This document shows, one piece after another, positions 13,001 through 25,700 of a stretch of DNA of 64,000 bases; position 1 is the first letter of the stretch; each line of letters begins with the position of its first letter. Made by a program: the position numbers and the translations under genes. Source of the stretch: Lucifuga dentata (taxonomy: Eukaryota; Chordata; Actinopteri; Ophidiiformes; Bythitidae); NCBI GenBank assembly GCA_014773175.1, contig VXCM01000217.1, positions 124,001 through 188,000 of the forward strand, in the 5' to 3' direction. A model generated the notes under the pieces. The model searched no databases. It saw nothing but the letters and a program-made list of their open reading frames with translations, and was not told the DNA's origin.

Positions 13001-15216
13001 CAAGCTGACCATCCCCCCCAAGCAGACGCCCGTCTACCTGGCAGTGAGCAAAGGGCCCAGCAAAGAGAAGAAACACAGGACAGGTGAGGAATCAGATGAC
13101 GCAAGATGACAAACGTGGACAGATCTGTAAAATGAAAAATGAGATACACTGGTAAAATTTTATTTATTTACATTTTATTCATACAGGGTAGGTTGACTGA
13201 GCACGCATGTTCTTGAAGCACGGCCAGTTTCATACATAAATAGTTCCCATCCATCATCCCTCCATCCATCCCGCCATCCATCCTTCTGAGAGGAAACACC
13301 CTGGACAAGTTGCCAGTCCAACAAAGAGTCAACACACAGACTTTTTTTAAATTTTCTTTACTTTTTCATTTTTTTAATTTACTACTACGTTAAAGTGACT
13401 GATGGTACAAAATTTAAAAAAAAAATTAAATGTATAAAATTTAAATTTAAAAAATTTAAGGATCTTGGACAAATTGCAGGTAAATGTTGGCACATTTCTG
13501 GAAAATGAGAACAAATTCCAGTAATTTTCCTCTGAGGTGTATAGAAAATGTCTGGAATAGAACTTTGCATTGGGACTGGCTACCACTTCATTCAATGAAT
13601 ACTGGTATTTTGATCAATTTATTAACAATTGAAAATTATAATTATTGTGCTTTAATCTAATTTTTGAACAAGTTTATTATTTGTACAAATTTTTAGTTTC
13701 ATGCTGATGAGATGAAACCCAAGTATCAAATGACAATTAATTTTTTGATACTCAGTATGATCAAAGCATTTTAAGTCTCAAAAAATATCTATATCTATAC
13801 CCTAATTTATAAACAGTAAAGCAGCCAATGAAACTAATACTAATACTAACACCCAGCAGAAATATATTGAAATTTTTACTTTGTACAGATATTGGGTTTG
13901 ATAACTGAGTTTGTTGGTTTGAATCAGATCAGGCTCTGCTTAGCCCTTTAGAGCAGAGCTTACTAAAGTTGCAAACGGGGTCCTGGAGATAAATTACATT
14001 GAAGCTCATTTCTCTTCTTTCGTGTACCTGTAAGTGCTATTTAAGAAAATAGGCTATGGCAGATCCAGCACGTCAAGACAGGCCAGTCTTCCCACCGCTC
14101 AAACCAGGACATAGATTCCTGTACACACTTACACCTGCTTGTTACATACTGTCAGATCATCATGTGTGTGAGATGTACACAGTGTACAATGACCTAAATC
14201 TCCTAAGTGTGCTATATAAAAAATATATATATGCGTGTGTGTGCTTGATTAAAAACTTAATTGTTTTGACACAATGTGTGTTAAAATACTTCCGACAGCT
14301 TAACCTGACAGCGAGGACAACTGCCTAGGGACAAAGTTGAGCAGTTCGGGTTATGCAAGTTATGCAAGCAGCCACAAAGCGCTTTTAGGTTAAACTGTCA
14401 TGTATTTCTGCTGCTTTTAGAACATTATGTAAATTCACAAAGGCGTAATTGCTCTCTTTCCCCGCAGGCCTCCTTCGTGCCATAACTGGTGGCCATCGTA
14501 ATTCACCGCTGGCTCCTCCTGGCACCGTGGCCTCCTCCTCTATGGAGTATCTAGAAATCCATCCTCTCTATCCTAACACGCCACAGCAACGACGGCGCCT
14601 GGCCACTCTACCACAAGTCAACACGAGCCCTGAACACAACATTCCTGCCCCGCCAGCGCCGTCGCCCATCGGCATGCATTCCTTTGGTTCCCTCGCCAAA
14701 GCTGAGCAAATTGAAGACACTCCTGCTGCGCCCTGGTACAAGTTGATCAACGGGACTTTGTCGCCACCTCGCCATGTCTCTGCCTTCCAACCCGATTCCT
14801 CTTACCTAAAGAAAGCCACAATCCCCAGCCCCCCTGTCCTCATCAACAACCCACAGCCTAAGAAGAGCATTTCGTCAGATTGGTGTGGTTCTTCAGACAC
14901 CAGCGGCAGCCCTCCCAGCACTATAGGAAGCCCTCCGGGGACCTCGGCTTTCAGCCCTCCTAAGTCTGCTTTCAGCCCCCTCAACCCCACCTCAGCATTC
15001 AGTCCTCCATCCAGTGCGGGCAGCAGCGATCCCGACAGCCCAACACACCGCAGCAAGTTCCCTTCTATGGGAATTGGACAGATTCTAAAGAAGAAAGTCC
15101 AGCTCCAGCCGTTTGCCTTCAGGCCAGAACAAGTTGTGGAAGAGGTGGTGTCCCCACCTCCGTACCCCATGCAGACTCTCCTCTGTGCTTCAGGTGCACT
15201 AAAGACCCTCTGCTGA
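6372..15216 (+). CDS. hunk: HUNK, hormonally up-regulated neu-associated (SNF1/AMPK-related) serine/threonine kinase
   Basis: Nine coding exons: 6372-6611, 9240-9532, 9953-10008, 10400-10535, 10647-10774, 11493-11619, 12238-12406, 12930-13083 and 14468-15216 (TGA), 2052 nt, 683 aa (human 714). The chosen ATG (MPVADSDM) is the first in frame before the kinase. The kinase domain is complete: glycine loop GEGSFAKV (about 62-69), VAVK lysine (K84), HRD (177-179), DFG (197-199) and APE (224-226). After it come the conserved HUNK segment with [10 protein letters not shown] and a Ser/Pro-rich tail ending near the family motif MGIGQILKK. It is an AMPK-family Ser/Thr kinase linked in mammals to mammary development and ErbB2 signalling. 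Phase is kept across all introns. Intron 1 (2.6 kb) holds (CT)n and (AG)n tracts; introns 5 and 7 carry TTAA-element copies. Confidence 0.95.
8181..8226. repeat. (AG)n microsatellite
   Basis: Uninterrupted AG dinucleotides in HUNK intron 1. A shorter (CT)n lies at 7665-7684 in the same intron. Confidence 0.95.
10051..10089. repeat. (TG)n microsatellite
   Basis: TG repeats in HUNK intron 3, about 40 bp after the exon 3 donor. Confidence 0.95.
11269..11312. repeat. TTAA element, terminal fragment
   Basis: Terminus only: AAAGGACTATACC followed by CATTTTGCATGTTTGAGCC, matching the first 45 bp of full copies. It lies in HUNK intron 5 and has no matching right end. Confidence 0.7.
12427..12744. 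mobile_element. TTAA element, short internally deleted copy
   Basis: Starts TTAAAGGACCATCCCAGTG and ends AGTATGGTCCTTTAA. At 318 bp it keeps both termini but lacks about half the interior. It is in HUNK intron 7. Confidence 0.8.
13240..13345. repeat. Fish retroelement fragment with CCATCCATCC
   Basis: CCATCC repeats are followed by ACACCCTGGACAAGTTGCC and AACACACAG, the interior of the same common fish repeat family suspected at 4555. It lies in HUNK intron 8. Confidence 0.55.
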
Positions 15217-16380
15217 TGGAACAGGGGACAGCGAGTGAAAGAAAGACACTGATTTTGTATCGAGGCCTCTCTTCCCGAGCGGTCTTCCAGAGCAGCCTTT
15301 TGAACTGTGAACTGTCCCTTTATCACGACTGAGCCACTTTTTTGACAAAGTTGATGGTTAAAAAAAAAAGATTTTAAAACAAAAGAGTGTAGCAGTTTAT
15401 CTGTAGTTATTGCTCTCATTGTGTAATAAGAAGGGGTGACACTGAGAAGATGAGATTTGAAACAGATCCCTGAGCGATGACTAAACCCCTCTGTGTCCTA
15501 GATACAGCAGGCATGGGACATCTTGTAATATGGGCCTTATGAAGAAGGTGCACACACACACACACACACACTGTATTATAGACTGCGTAAGAGACACTGT
15601 CTTATGTAATATTGTTGTAAGTGGTTACTAATTGAGCCGCAGACTGATTCACACCAGCCAAGTGACCCCAACTCTAACCCTGTCCCTGACTTGATGTATA
15701 ACTGTGTTGTCTCTGTGAAAATATACGATATTCACTGACTTCCAGCCAGCTGGCACTGTATCCTCAATGCTGTCTGGATGATAAAGCTCACTGCACTATT
15801 TAGGAAAACCAAAACCTGTAGTATCAGCAGCGTCCACTGCCTTTTACCTCACTGCATTATTCATACATTAATGTACAGTAACAGCAGGTCGATTGTGACA
15901 TGCTCGTGTGGATTTTGCCACATCATTGCAGTGTTTTGAGCATTAGTGCCATCAGAATCAAGTTACACAACAGAAGAGTCATTCTCAATTTTTATAGAAT
16001 ACTCATAAACCATCACTCAGTGCTGTTAACGATCCACAGCTATAACTTTTTATAGGCGAGTCTTACATCACCTCAAACTGTGGCATACTTTGAAATTGTA
16101 AATGTCTTAGTTACGACTTTCTTACAGCCTGTTTATATTTTAAATTTGAAAAAAATGAAAAAATAGCATCAAAGCCTTACGAAACAGATCACCTCGCCAA
16201 AGCTCGAGGGTATGAAGGTTGGAAGAACTCAATTATCCATGAAAATATTCCTATTGTCTTAATGATGTAGTTTGTGCAATAGTCTTAAGTGTTAACTGCA
16301 ATGCTGAGTATTTGCCAAGAACTTTCTGAGAATGATGTGATATTTGTGCTTGTAAATAAAAATATGACTCCAGTGTTCCT
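15217..16380 (+). other. HUNK 3' UTR with poly(A) signal
   Basis: After the HUNK stop an AT-rich stretch without coding potential reaches AATAAA at 16355-16360, the likeliest poly(A) signal. It includes a short (CA)n at 15551-15571. The end is inferred from the signal only; a longer UTR reaching about 16.7 kb is possible. Confidence 0.55.
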
Positions 16381-16860
16381 GTCATTTATGGTGTTCCGTA
16401 CGGAGAAATTCTAAAATGTGGAGCCGACATGTTCAAGTCTTAGTTGCGTCTATGAAAATGCTTCGACGTGCACAGAAGGCTGATCACTGTTACGTTAACT
16501 CTCTTCCCGTCAAACTGAAAAACTGCATGCAATCTTTTCCATGTGGATCTGTATTGTCATAATTTGGGATTATGTCTTTGTACCTCTTTTTGTCTGATAC
16601 TGAGATTGATACAGACTCGGGGGGCGGGGGGTCTTTTATAAGATTTTTGTAATGACGGTTTTGTTTGAGTGTCAAGAGATTTTTATGCTGTATAAAGTAT
16701 TTTAAATATTTATACTAAATCCGTTACGTGTCTGTCTGGTCCTTGAAATGCACCTGCTTATTGTCTCATTCTTGTATGTGCACACAAGCCTGCAGACAAG
16801 TTCTAATTAGCTGAAAAATTACCATCAATACAGTTAAATTAACTAGTAATGTCATTTGTA

Positions 16861-17455
16861 TTAAAGGACCATACCACTCATTTTGCATGTTTGAGCCTAA
16901 TATATTCAATACACAATACACATAAGATTACTGACAACCATTTCCCAAAGGATAAAACTGTATTTCAGCTTTCCTGATATTTTGCAGAATCTCTTAATCT
17001 TTCAAAATCAAATATTCAAGCGATACATCCACTTTAAAAATTGATGTCTCGCCTGCTAATAGTTACGTAGCCTTATGAAGTCACGGTCATTAAAATTTTT
17101 CCATAAACGCAGATATTCTTTTGGGACTATATTCCCCAGTGGAGACATACATTCACTCCGCACTTTTTATTGTGCTTAAATGCTAAAATTACATAACTTC
17201 TAAAAAAACTCTGAATGCACATTTTGTTCATGATGATGGATTACCTATCCCACAAACATTTCATGTATCAACAAGTTAATTTTAATAGTATCCTAGAATG
17301 AACTGAAACCAATGGCAGTCTGGAAGATAAGAAAATTTTTTTTAACTCACTGTTCCAGTAGTATGCTTTGGGAAATGATTGTCAGTAACGTTACGTGTAT
17401 GAAAATTGAATATATTAGGTTCAAACATGCAAAAAGGGGTGGTATGGTCCTTTAA
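16861..17455. mobile_element. TTAA element, full-length copy (595 bp)
   Basis: TTAA plus AGGACCATACC at the left, GGTATGGTCCT plus TTAA at the right. The inverted repeat extends through GCATGTTTGAGCCTAATAT and the subterminal CAATCATTTCCCAAAG, roughly 80 bp. The interior has no open frame of use. It is a non-autonomous, MITE-like element. Confidence 0.88.
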
Positions 17456-19165
17456 TCTCGACATAATTTACACAGGAAAAGGAGGGTATAATTTAGTCCT
17501 GGAGGACTGGCCTCTGGCTATCAGGGTTTGAGTTGATTCACGACTTCACCTCACGTATCATATACAGCACTTCTCCCTTGGGAACCCTTCATGTACACAC
17601 ACACACATTGCAGCCACTAATCTACTCAGTGGCTCCCTCGTCCCCATCGTAAACCTCTTTCTGTAGTGCTGCCCTGATGAGACAAAGCAGGGGGATCCCC
17701 ACCCAAAGCTCTAAGACAAACACACACACAAACAGCAAAACACAAACAGGGCTGTCCGATTAACTTGGCCTGGATAAGCTGATCAAAGCCAAAGGGGTAA
17801 GAGTGGCTCTAACATGCTTTGCAGCCCGATCCTTTTGTTTATCAAACACAGTCAAAAGCCTCGGGCAGTTAAGTGAGACAAATGGGTAATAAAACACACC
17901 TCACAGGTTACACACTTTTGACACGTTAATTCTAAGTGCTGCTTTGGTAGATGTAGGTATCGTAGGTGTGTGTGCACAATATTAACCAAATAATTTGATG
18001 GATTGGAAACTGGTGAGACACTTCTCATTAGTTCCTCAATGGATGATTATGCTTCAAGTGACATATCAGGTGAGAGAGTGATGAGGAATATCAGGCTCAT
18101 TAACTTTTTCCCCTCGCTGCATTTTAAGGAGCCATGCAAGAAATTACGGGAGCAACTATGACAGATATCCATACAAAAAGACTTTTCCCTTACACAGATT
18201 AATCCAAAATTAATCTGTGTAAAGAGGTCAAGTTACAACAATCAGTCTGTGACAAACATCCCAGCACAGCAGGGCAATATAATCATATTAACCATAGTCA
18301 GCGTTGTGAATCTCGCCTGAAAATAAGGATTATTTTCATATGATTAATCTGCAATTTTTTCTGGACTAATCACTAAATAGTTGGAATAAAAAAAAAAAAA
18401 AAAAAANAAAAAAAAAAAAAAAAAAACAGACGAATGTCCATGACAAGTTTATAGAGCCTAAGTAGCTCATTTTAGCTGAAAAACAAAAGTTTAAAGTTTA
18501 AAAAAAACCAGTAACATTAAATTTACAATCATGAGATGAAGAAAAGATGAAAATTCTCACATTCTTACTTCAAAAGTGGCTAAAATAATTTACTATGATT
18601 ACTAAAATGTTGATTTTCTGTTAACTAATCAATCAACTGTTTTGCATTATACTGTACACGATTTTTGTTTAACGACACAAATCAGTTACAATCTGAGACA
18701 TTCTCCTAGAATTATTCCATTTGTGATGGATGTTAACTACAGTTTTATGATTTTTTTTTTTTAAAAGTATTATTGATTACAAATTGTAATATTTACCAAT
18801 ATTGAAAGAGAGTATTACTCAGTTCTACATCCCACAAATGAGAGATGGAAACAACTAGAGGATACAGTATGTCTGGAGTGCAGACCCTGTATAAATACAG
18901 GGTTTCCTGTCAAATTTATACAGAAAATTAAATATTGATGGATAAATCACTTTATTATAATCAAAGATTAGGTGCCTGGGTTTGTGACTGTTCATTATCT
19001 GTTCGTTAACTGTTCATTAACTGCCTGTCAGTGGAAAGATTCAAATCACTGATATTCACATCTTGTAAGTGGCCAAACTGACTCTGTAGAAAAGGCCTTT
19101 ACTCTTGTCTGTCTACTCTGGATTAGATCCTGATGACACTAATCCTGTTTTCAGGCCCCTTCCTG

Positions 19166-19168
<3 letters not shown>

Positions 19169-19226
<58 letters not shown>
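19169..19226. repeat. (CA)n microsatellite
   Basis: The longest pure CA run of the window, intergenic. Others: 15551-15571, 20808-20852 (TG), 22563-22585 (GT), 26381-26405, 29867-29895 and 38074-38101. Confidence 0.95.
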
Positions 19227-19227
<1 letters not shown>

Positions 19228-20519
19228 CAGAGTGTCACTGGCAACAAGGCAACCCTTTGTGTCTGAGAAAAACAGGCGATTAACCTGCTACATTGAGGGG
19301 CATCCATGACCACCACACACACACCACACACAACCTGAGGATCCTCATTCATCCGCAGACACCAATATTATCATACACAACATTGCTCATGCTGAGGAAG
19401 AAGAAGAGAGATGGCCGGTCTACCTGGCAGACGAGCGACGCAAAGACAGGAGGGGAAATAAACCAGCAGATGTTTCTAATGAAGAAGGAGGCTTTGAGCA
19501 CTCAGAGGGGATTTGGGTTATTCCGTCAGACGAGGCACTGACAGGCTGAGATCACAGACGCAGATGAAGGTGATTAACAAGATGTCTATGACCGACCCGT
19601 TCCCCAAATGCTCCTGACACCATGATCGTCTTACACCCCTTGATTCTTGAGATTATTTTGGGAAATTGAACTTCCCAGATAAAAGGGTTTAGCGGCTGAC
19701 CTGTCGTCTAGCCAGCGCGACACAGATTCCTTAATGACTTCAGGTCTACAAAGGAGATTTTAGTCGAGCATATGTCAAGCAACCAACTATGCAAGAACAA
19801 GAAGGAGTGACCAAGCAGGTCAAAGGTTCAGCTGGGTACTCAGACATCAAAATGATTTATAAAATTTAACAGCAAATAAAGAAATTTGTAATACCAAAAT
19901 CAAATATTAAACGAACATCCAGTACTAGAGGTGAAAACGTTGAATTTGCCCTTGAATTTCACATGTAGCACAGAGAAAATATAAATGTCCCAGGCTATAA
20001 AGGGAAACAAAGGAGCTGGATTGGGCAGTGCTGTGGAAAACCAAGAGTTAAATCAGGAATGGGTCATAAAGCAGCTGTGAGCAACTGGTGGGGTGTGGTC
20101 CTTTGTGAGGGAAAAACCTCACAAACAGGATAGTGGAAAAGCAAAAAATAGAATGAAAAGGAAAAACCAGCACTGATTAAAATAGATATTAAATTAAAAA
20201 AAAAAAAAAANATAAAAAAAAAAAAAAAGATAGAGAATATAAATGCTTGAATTGAAATTACTTCTGTTTGACAAAATACAGACACATATACAGCTCCAAA
20301 AATGTTTACTGGTAAATACCTGGCAAAAATAATTTCTCAGTGCTCACTTTATTAAATAACCAAAAAAATGGTACTAAATTAAAATCTCTAAAAGCCAAAA
20401 ACAGCAACATTTTCCCTTCACTAAGCATCCATTTTTAATTCAGCGGGAAAAAATAAACATATTTTGTAAGTTGGCACACAGGTGGCACTCCTTGAGTTAT
20501 TTTCCTCTCAAAAAACAAG

Positions 20520-20806
20520 ATCAGAAATCCAATCAAAGAGCAGAGCTCAGCCAATAGCATCTCAGTGTCTGTGGCAACAGCAACCCCAGTCTTAGCAGCC
20601 ATTGGTCGATGGTTCACACAGGGAAGGCTTTAATTGGCTGCTTGTGTGCTGAGGCTTCATTGCCTCCATGGCAACATTGCTTCCTTATTGCTTAGGGAAG
20701 GTGAAAAGGAGGGAAAGAGGGGAGGCGACTTCCACTCAGACACTACCTCTGCATTATTCATCCTTTGTCCCTGAGTGCCTGTAGAATATGTGCAGATGTA
20801 ATGACT

Positions 20807-20845
<39 letters not shown>

Positions 20846-21640
20846 ATGTGTGTATCTATGTTGGTCTTGGGTGGCAACGACTGGTTGAGACGTGGGGAGT
20901 TAAAGGTTGAAGCCGCTGCAATAATTGCACACTGGAGTGCAATGCATCCAGCAGCAGCAGCACGGCTATATATAAAACAGCTAAATGAGCTCAGAGGCCA
21001 ATGAAGCACTGACAGAGCCACCGCTATTAGCCTTTGAGCTAGCTTCCAATAAAAGGACCAACACACACAATCTGCAACATATTCTCCAAAATGACTGCAT
21101 AACAGGCACAACAGGATGTATCTGGATAATCAGCTAGAGCCGGCTTACATCACCCACAGTGTACCTGGGATGCACCGACTCCTCAGTCTCCAACAGGGAA
21201 AACAGCAGCAACAACAAAAACCACGCGGCTTGTTTGTTTTTGTTGACTGGGGAGGGGGGGGAGGCAGAAAGGGAGGGAGGAAATCAGACATGGGTGGGGT
21301 TAGCAGAGAGAAAAACATCACACAGGGATTAGAGTCTGATAGACAGAGGATGGGTTAAGACAGGGGGGGGGGGNACGCGTGTTGACAGGCATGCCGGTCA
21401 GCGAGCTGGCTGGCTGTTCCTCCGACAGCTAACATGGTGGCGAGATGGCAACAGGCGCTCCGCATAGCACGTGCTTTCAGTTGCCATCGCAACCTGCCCT
21501 TAGATACAGCGTGCTGGTTGGCCGTTTGTAACTGTTGTTGTTCGGCGGGGCTGATGAAACCTCGTGGGTGAGGGAGGGCGAGCGGTACAGCGTGGAGCCG
21601 CTTTCCCGCCCTGCTAGAAAGTGTTGCTAGGCACATTTGA
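20520..21640. promoter_or_regulatory. Orphan promoter/enhancer-like segment with CCAAT cluster, TATA and RFX X-box
   Basis: Within about 110 bp there are two CCAAT boxes (20529, 20551) and two inverted ATTGG boxes (20601, 20633), the arrangement expected of NF-Y sites. A TATA-like TATATATAAAA lies near 20967. Further right the DNA becomes GC-rich and includes GTTGCCATCGCAAC at 21480-21493, one base from the palindromic RFX X-box, plus half sites ATGGCAAC near 20668 and 21445. No coding exon was found next to it. Confidence 0.4.
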
Positions 21641-22719
21641 GGTCAGCTCGTAAACAAACAAACATCATAACCCACCCCCCCCCAAAAGATGTAAAACTTG
21701 TTGTTTAATTCTTAAATCCAGGAAAAAAACACTGAATTAGAGTAAAAAGTCAAAGGAAGACATGGCAGATTCCCACAATCTGAGCAGAAGAAATATTTAA
21801 AAATGATCCTGATAGTTTAGTTGCCTCATAATGAAATAAATTAACTAATCCATTCTATAAAATAGCAAACCTGAAACACAATTAAAAAAAAAAAAAAAAN
21901 AAAAAAAAAAAAAAAGTATTTCTCTCTTATTAGGAACATGGAAAACTTTAATATACAAAATTACATAAAAAATCATGCATGCCTTATTAATATGTTTACA
22001 GTAGAGTAGCAGAAAACAAACAAATACAAACAAACCAATGATAAGAGTGTGTAACATGACAAGTGAAGGGTTTAATTTCAAAGTGTTTTATATCCAAATT
22101 GAAATTGGAGATAGAAAAATTTTGGCTGTGTGAAATTAATCAGACATTATGGAATAACATAAACGAAAGAACAAACCAACAAAGACCCCTAACTCAAAGT
22201 GTGCTCATCTGTCAAGAAATCAACGATATCAGAGCGTCTTTTTTTTTTTTTNTTTTTTTTTTTTTTGTAAACATGGATTGACCACAGCGGAGCTCCCAGC
22301 GTTCCTGAAGCTGTGTGCTTCAGGAACAAAGACAAAATGTGTGTGGCCTTGCGTGACCAGATCGATATGGTATTGTGCTGAATGTGCAACCCGATGACAT
22401 CTTTCCAGAACCATCATTCTGCTCAGAGTGTGTATTTCACACTGCGGCAAAGTGTAAAGTGTTGCCATGAACCACAGGATCCACATTGACAGCATGATGG
22501 ATTACAAGCAGGAAGCCTTTGTTTCGCCAGTGCTAATAAGGACAAAGCAGAGTCGACGCTACGTGTGTGTGTGTGTGTGTGTGTGGATGGTTTTTTGGTG
22601 CACAAGATGAGGCCAGAACCAAATGCTTTTGAGGGAATGTGGTAAGATTAAAGTACAGGAGAAAGGTTTAAATTGTGATCTTATCAAAGCACCAACCCGC
22701 TCATCATGACGACTCATCG

Positions 22720-25700
22720 TCACTCCCGAAGGCTTGTCTCAATCTCCTCCAGCCTTTGCGCCATGGTGACCACCAGCGTTTTCATCTGGGTTGGAAGGGA
22801 GAGAAGGGATGCATAGGTGAGAAAAGGTGTGTGAAGAGAGGAGCCAGGAAGAGGAAATGTAAAGAAGGAGACGAGTATGGGTGGATATGAAGTAGTCAGA
22901 ACAGGGAAGAAATGAAGCAGAAAATGGACAGGTGGGAAATGAAGTGAACGGCAGGAGGCAGAGAGGAAGAAAGAGAGGAGGAGAAGAGATAATTAGAAGA
23001 AGGGGAGAATGAGGGAAAGTGATGAAACCCAGTGGAGTAGTGGTCAGGGAGGGATGGGATGAATGGAGGAAGTGGGGGAAGCAGGTCAGCGAGTGTAAAA
23101 GATGGAAAACCCAAACAAGTGTCTGAGACAAATGGATAAAAACAAATTCTTCTACTGTATCTGCAGACAAAAACCTCTTACTAACACACTTAAGTTAAAG
23201 TTGTAACAACTATTTTACTTAAAAATTTGGATTAAATATAACAGTTTGACGGAGAATGAGTCTAAGAAAAGCAGCTCAGGGCCCAAACTCAAACAACACT
23301 AATGAAAAGTAGCGACAGTCGGGCTCGTCTGTGAAAATGTTTAATGGTTTCTGCCTTCAGACATGTGATGAATCTCTGACCCCGTCGACGCTCTTTATAA
23401 TCTCATTATCATGCCTGGAAAACCACCTAAAATTAGTACAGTCTGGGCATAACCACAGCCAGATTAATCTATAGAAAGTAAACACGGTCAATGAAGAGGT
23501 GGATTTAAGTTGTAGCCTAAATATTAATCAAACAGAATATGGGCTAAGCCTGTTTGTTATATCATGCAGTGCCCCTAACTTACCCTTTGTTTGTGTGGCA
23601 CATGGTGTAATGTAGCTCCATTAACGCAGCAGAGATATGTGCTTAATTGCATGAGATAAAACGAGGACAAAAACCGGTGACTCATTTTTACTGTGTATTT
23701 TGATTAATGAGCGGTAAAAGTAGAGAAGAAAGATAAAGAGCAATGATACGGATATTTGAAAACAGTCCAAAGTGCTGACACGATGACTGACATCCTGACA
23801 AACACACAAACATTTGAAAGCCACTTGAAAGTGCATTCCATGTTTATTGCTCATATGTAACATGCACTTACTGTCTTATGAGCTGTGTAACCTGCTTAAG
23901 ATAAATAGTGCAGAGATATAATCCGAGTGCACGGCGGTAAATCTTTATTCGTTTGAAATAAATATATACTGCAAATGAATATATAATTTAGCCAAATAAC
24001 ACATCATGTCAGATGCATGTGGCCATCGTTACAAAGCTGCAAACCTCACGATCAAAACATGTTTTTCCACTAACAAAGATTCCTCAACATGCCTCTATCA
24101 TATCTATTGTCTCCAAGTGTGGGATGCATTGCTCTCCTCTGCGCTACTGCCACCTACTGGCCAAAAAGTAGACATGTGGGTAGTAATATTAAACAAAGGA
24201 TTCCTTAGAATAACTTTGACAAGCATGACTGGATTTTAGGCCTGAATTCCACAACCTTCCTGATTTTCAGAATGCAGAAGCTGGCAGTGTAACATGAGAT
24301 GCTGAAACGGGAAAATAAGTTAAAGTTGAAGTATACACTGGATATGTCACACTGACTCCTACAAAAATATCTGCAAGTATTTAATCTCATCAAAGTCGGG
24401 TCATCAAATTAATTTTTCAGACGATGACACAGGGAGATGAGGTCACTGGCTGATGTCAGAGTTTGTCTGCTGCAGCAGCAAGGACTTCCCAGAACACAGA
24501 TGATGTCATCATCTGCCCAACACAACCTGTGCACTGACTCTCAATGAGTGAGTTGTCCCGAGGGACTGTAAACGCACCACCGACATATCAAACTGAGACT
24601 GGAAATATCAACTCTCTTGTCTTATTTTAAACCTTAATAACATTTTTTGAAGGACTATAGCATGGTTATTTAGGGCAAAAGTAAAGCTGGGTGGATTAAA
24701 CTGAAAACATTTCATCTCACAGCAAGACAACAGCAGATAAAAGGGACAAAGAAAAGCACCAGCAGCAGTTTACCTCTGTCAGCTGCTGTTCAACAGTGTT
24801 TGTGTACTCCAGCGTCACCGGCTGCTCTTTAGCGCCCTCTGCTGTCAGCTCCTGGTTCGCAGAGCCGAGTACATAACTGAAATGAAACAAAAATAGAGTG
24901 CATGAGGAGGACACTATGTGAAGAACACCTGTAAATAAATACTACCTTTCAATTTTTCAAACAAATGGGGTCCCTGTACCCCATTGTCATTTTTTTAGGC
25001 TGATGTTTGACATACAGTTTATCTTTGTTTCAATTAATTTAAAACAAAAGGGATTTGGCTACTACTTTCTCGTGCCTTTATGTTTACCAGTGAAGCGTCT
25101 AAACATGCAATAACCCAAAACAACCAATACAAAAAATCCTGGTATCTGGTCTAAAATTTGAGTAACATTTTTATATACATGATCATGGGTTTTTGTTTCA
25201 TATGATTATAAGACCATTTCATAAAAAGATCTAGTAACAAAATAATTATGCTACATGTCCTAGACTTCAGTGAAAATACACTTAAATGTGTTTTTCTTCC
25301 AATTTAAAGAACAAAAATGTGCAAAAACTTTTTTTCTAAGTATAGTGATGCTTCACTGATTAAAATTTCTTAGACAGTCATCAGATTCAGGTGCTGCAGA
25401 CTATAATGCTGATTTCTGTATAATGATGTATGTATGATTCCTGCACATCACTTTCAACAAATGGAAATTAATGCATATATCTATTGTTCTTTTTACTAAT
25501 CTGTGGCCTGAATGTACCTTTCAATGTCAGCTACATTTAAACAAAAGGTAAATCTCTTGTGGTCCATTGTTTTCGGGGTAGATGCATAAACCATGCCGAG
25601 CAAAGAGCGGCAGCCTCGACACACGAGATCCACAACCAGGCTGCAGGAAAAAACAGTCGGAAACAAACAACAACACCTTAGTCTGAATTACAGAGTGAGA

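Larger units (their letters stand above)
16381..22719. other. HUNK-MIS18A intergenic region
   Basis: No coding exon was recognised in about 6 kb. It holds a full TTAA element (16861-17455), (CA)n at 19169-19226, (TG)n at 20808-20852, (GT)n at 22563-22585, and single-N homopolymer junctions at 18407, 20211, 21374, 21900 and 22252. The part 20.5-21.65 kb carries promoter-like motifs and is listed separately. Confidence 0.6.

Noticed and set aside
14802..15419. 205-residue minus-strand open frame
   Set aside because: It is the antisense of the Pro/Ser-rich last HUNK exon; long open antisense frames are expected from such codon composition.
22739..23170. 143-residue minus-strand open frame rich in Ser, Phe and Pro
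   Set aside because: Only its last residues overlap the true MIS18A exon; the rest is the pyrimidine tract of the intron read as codons.
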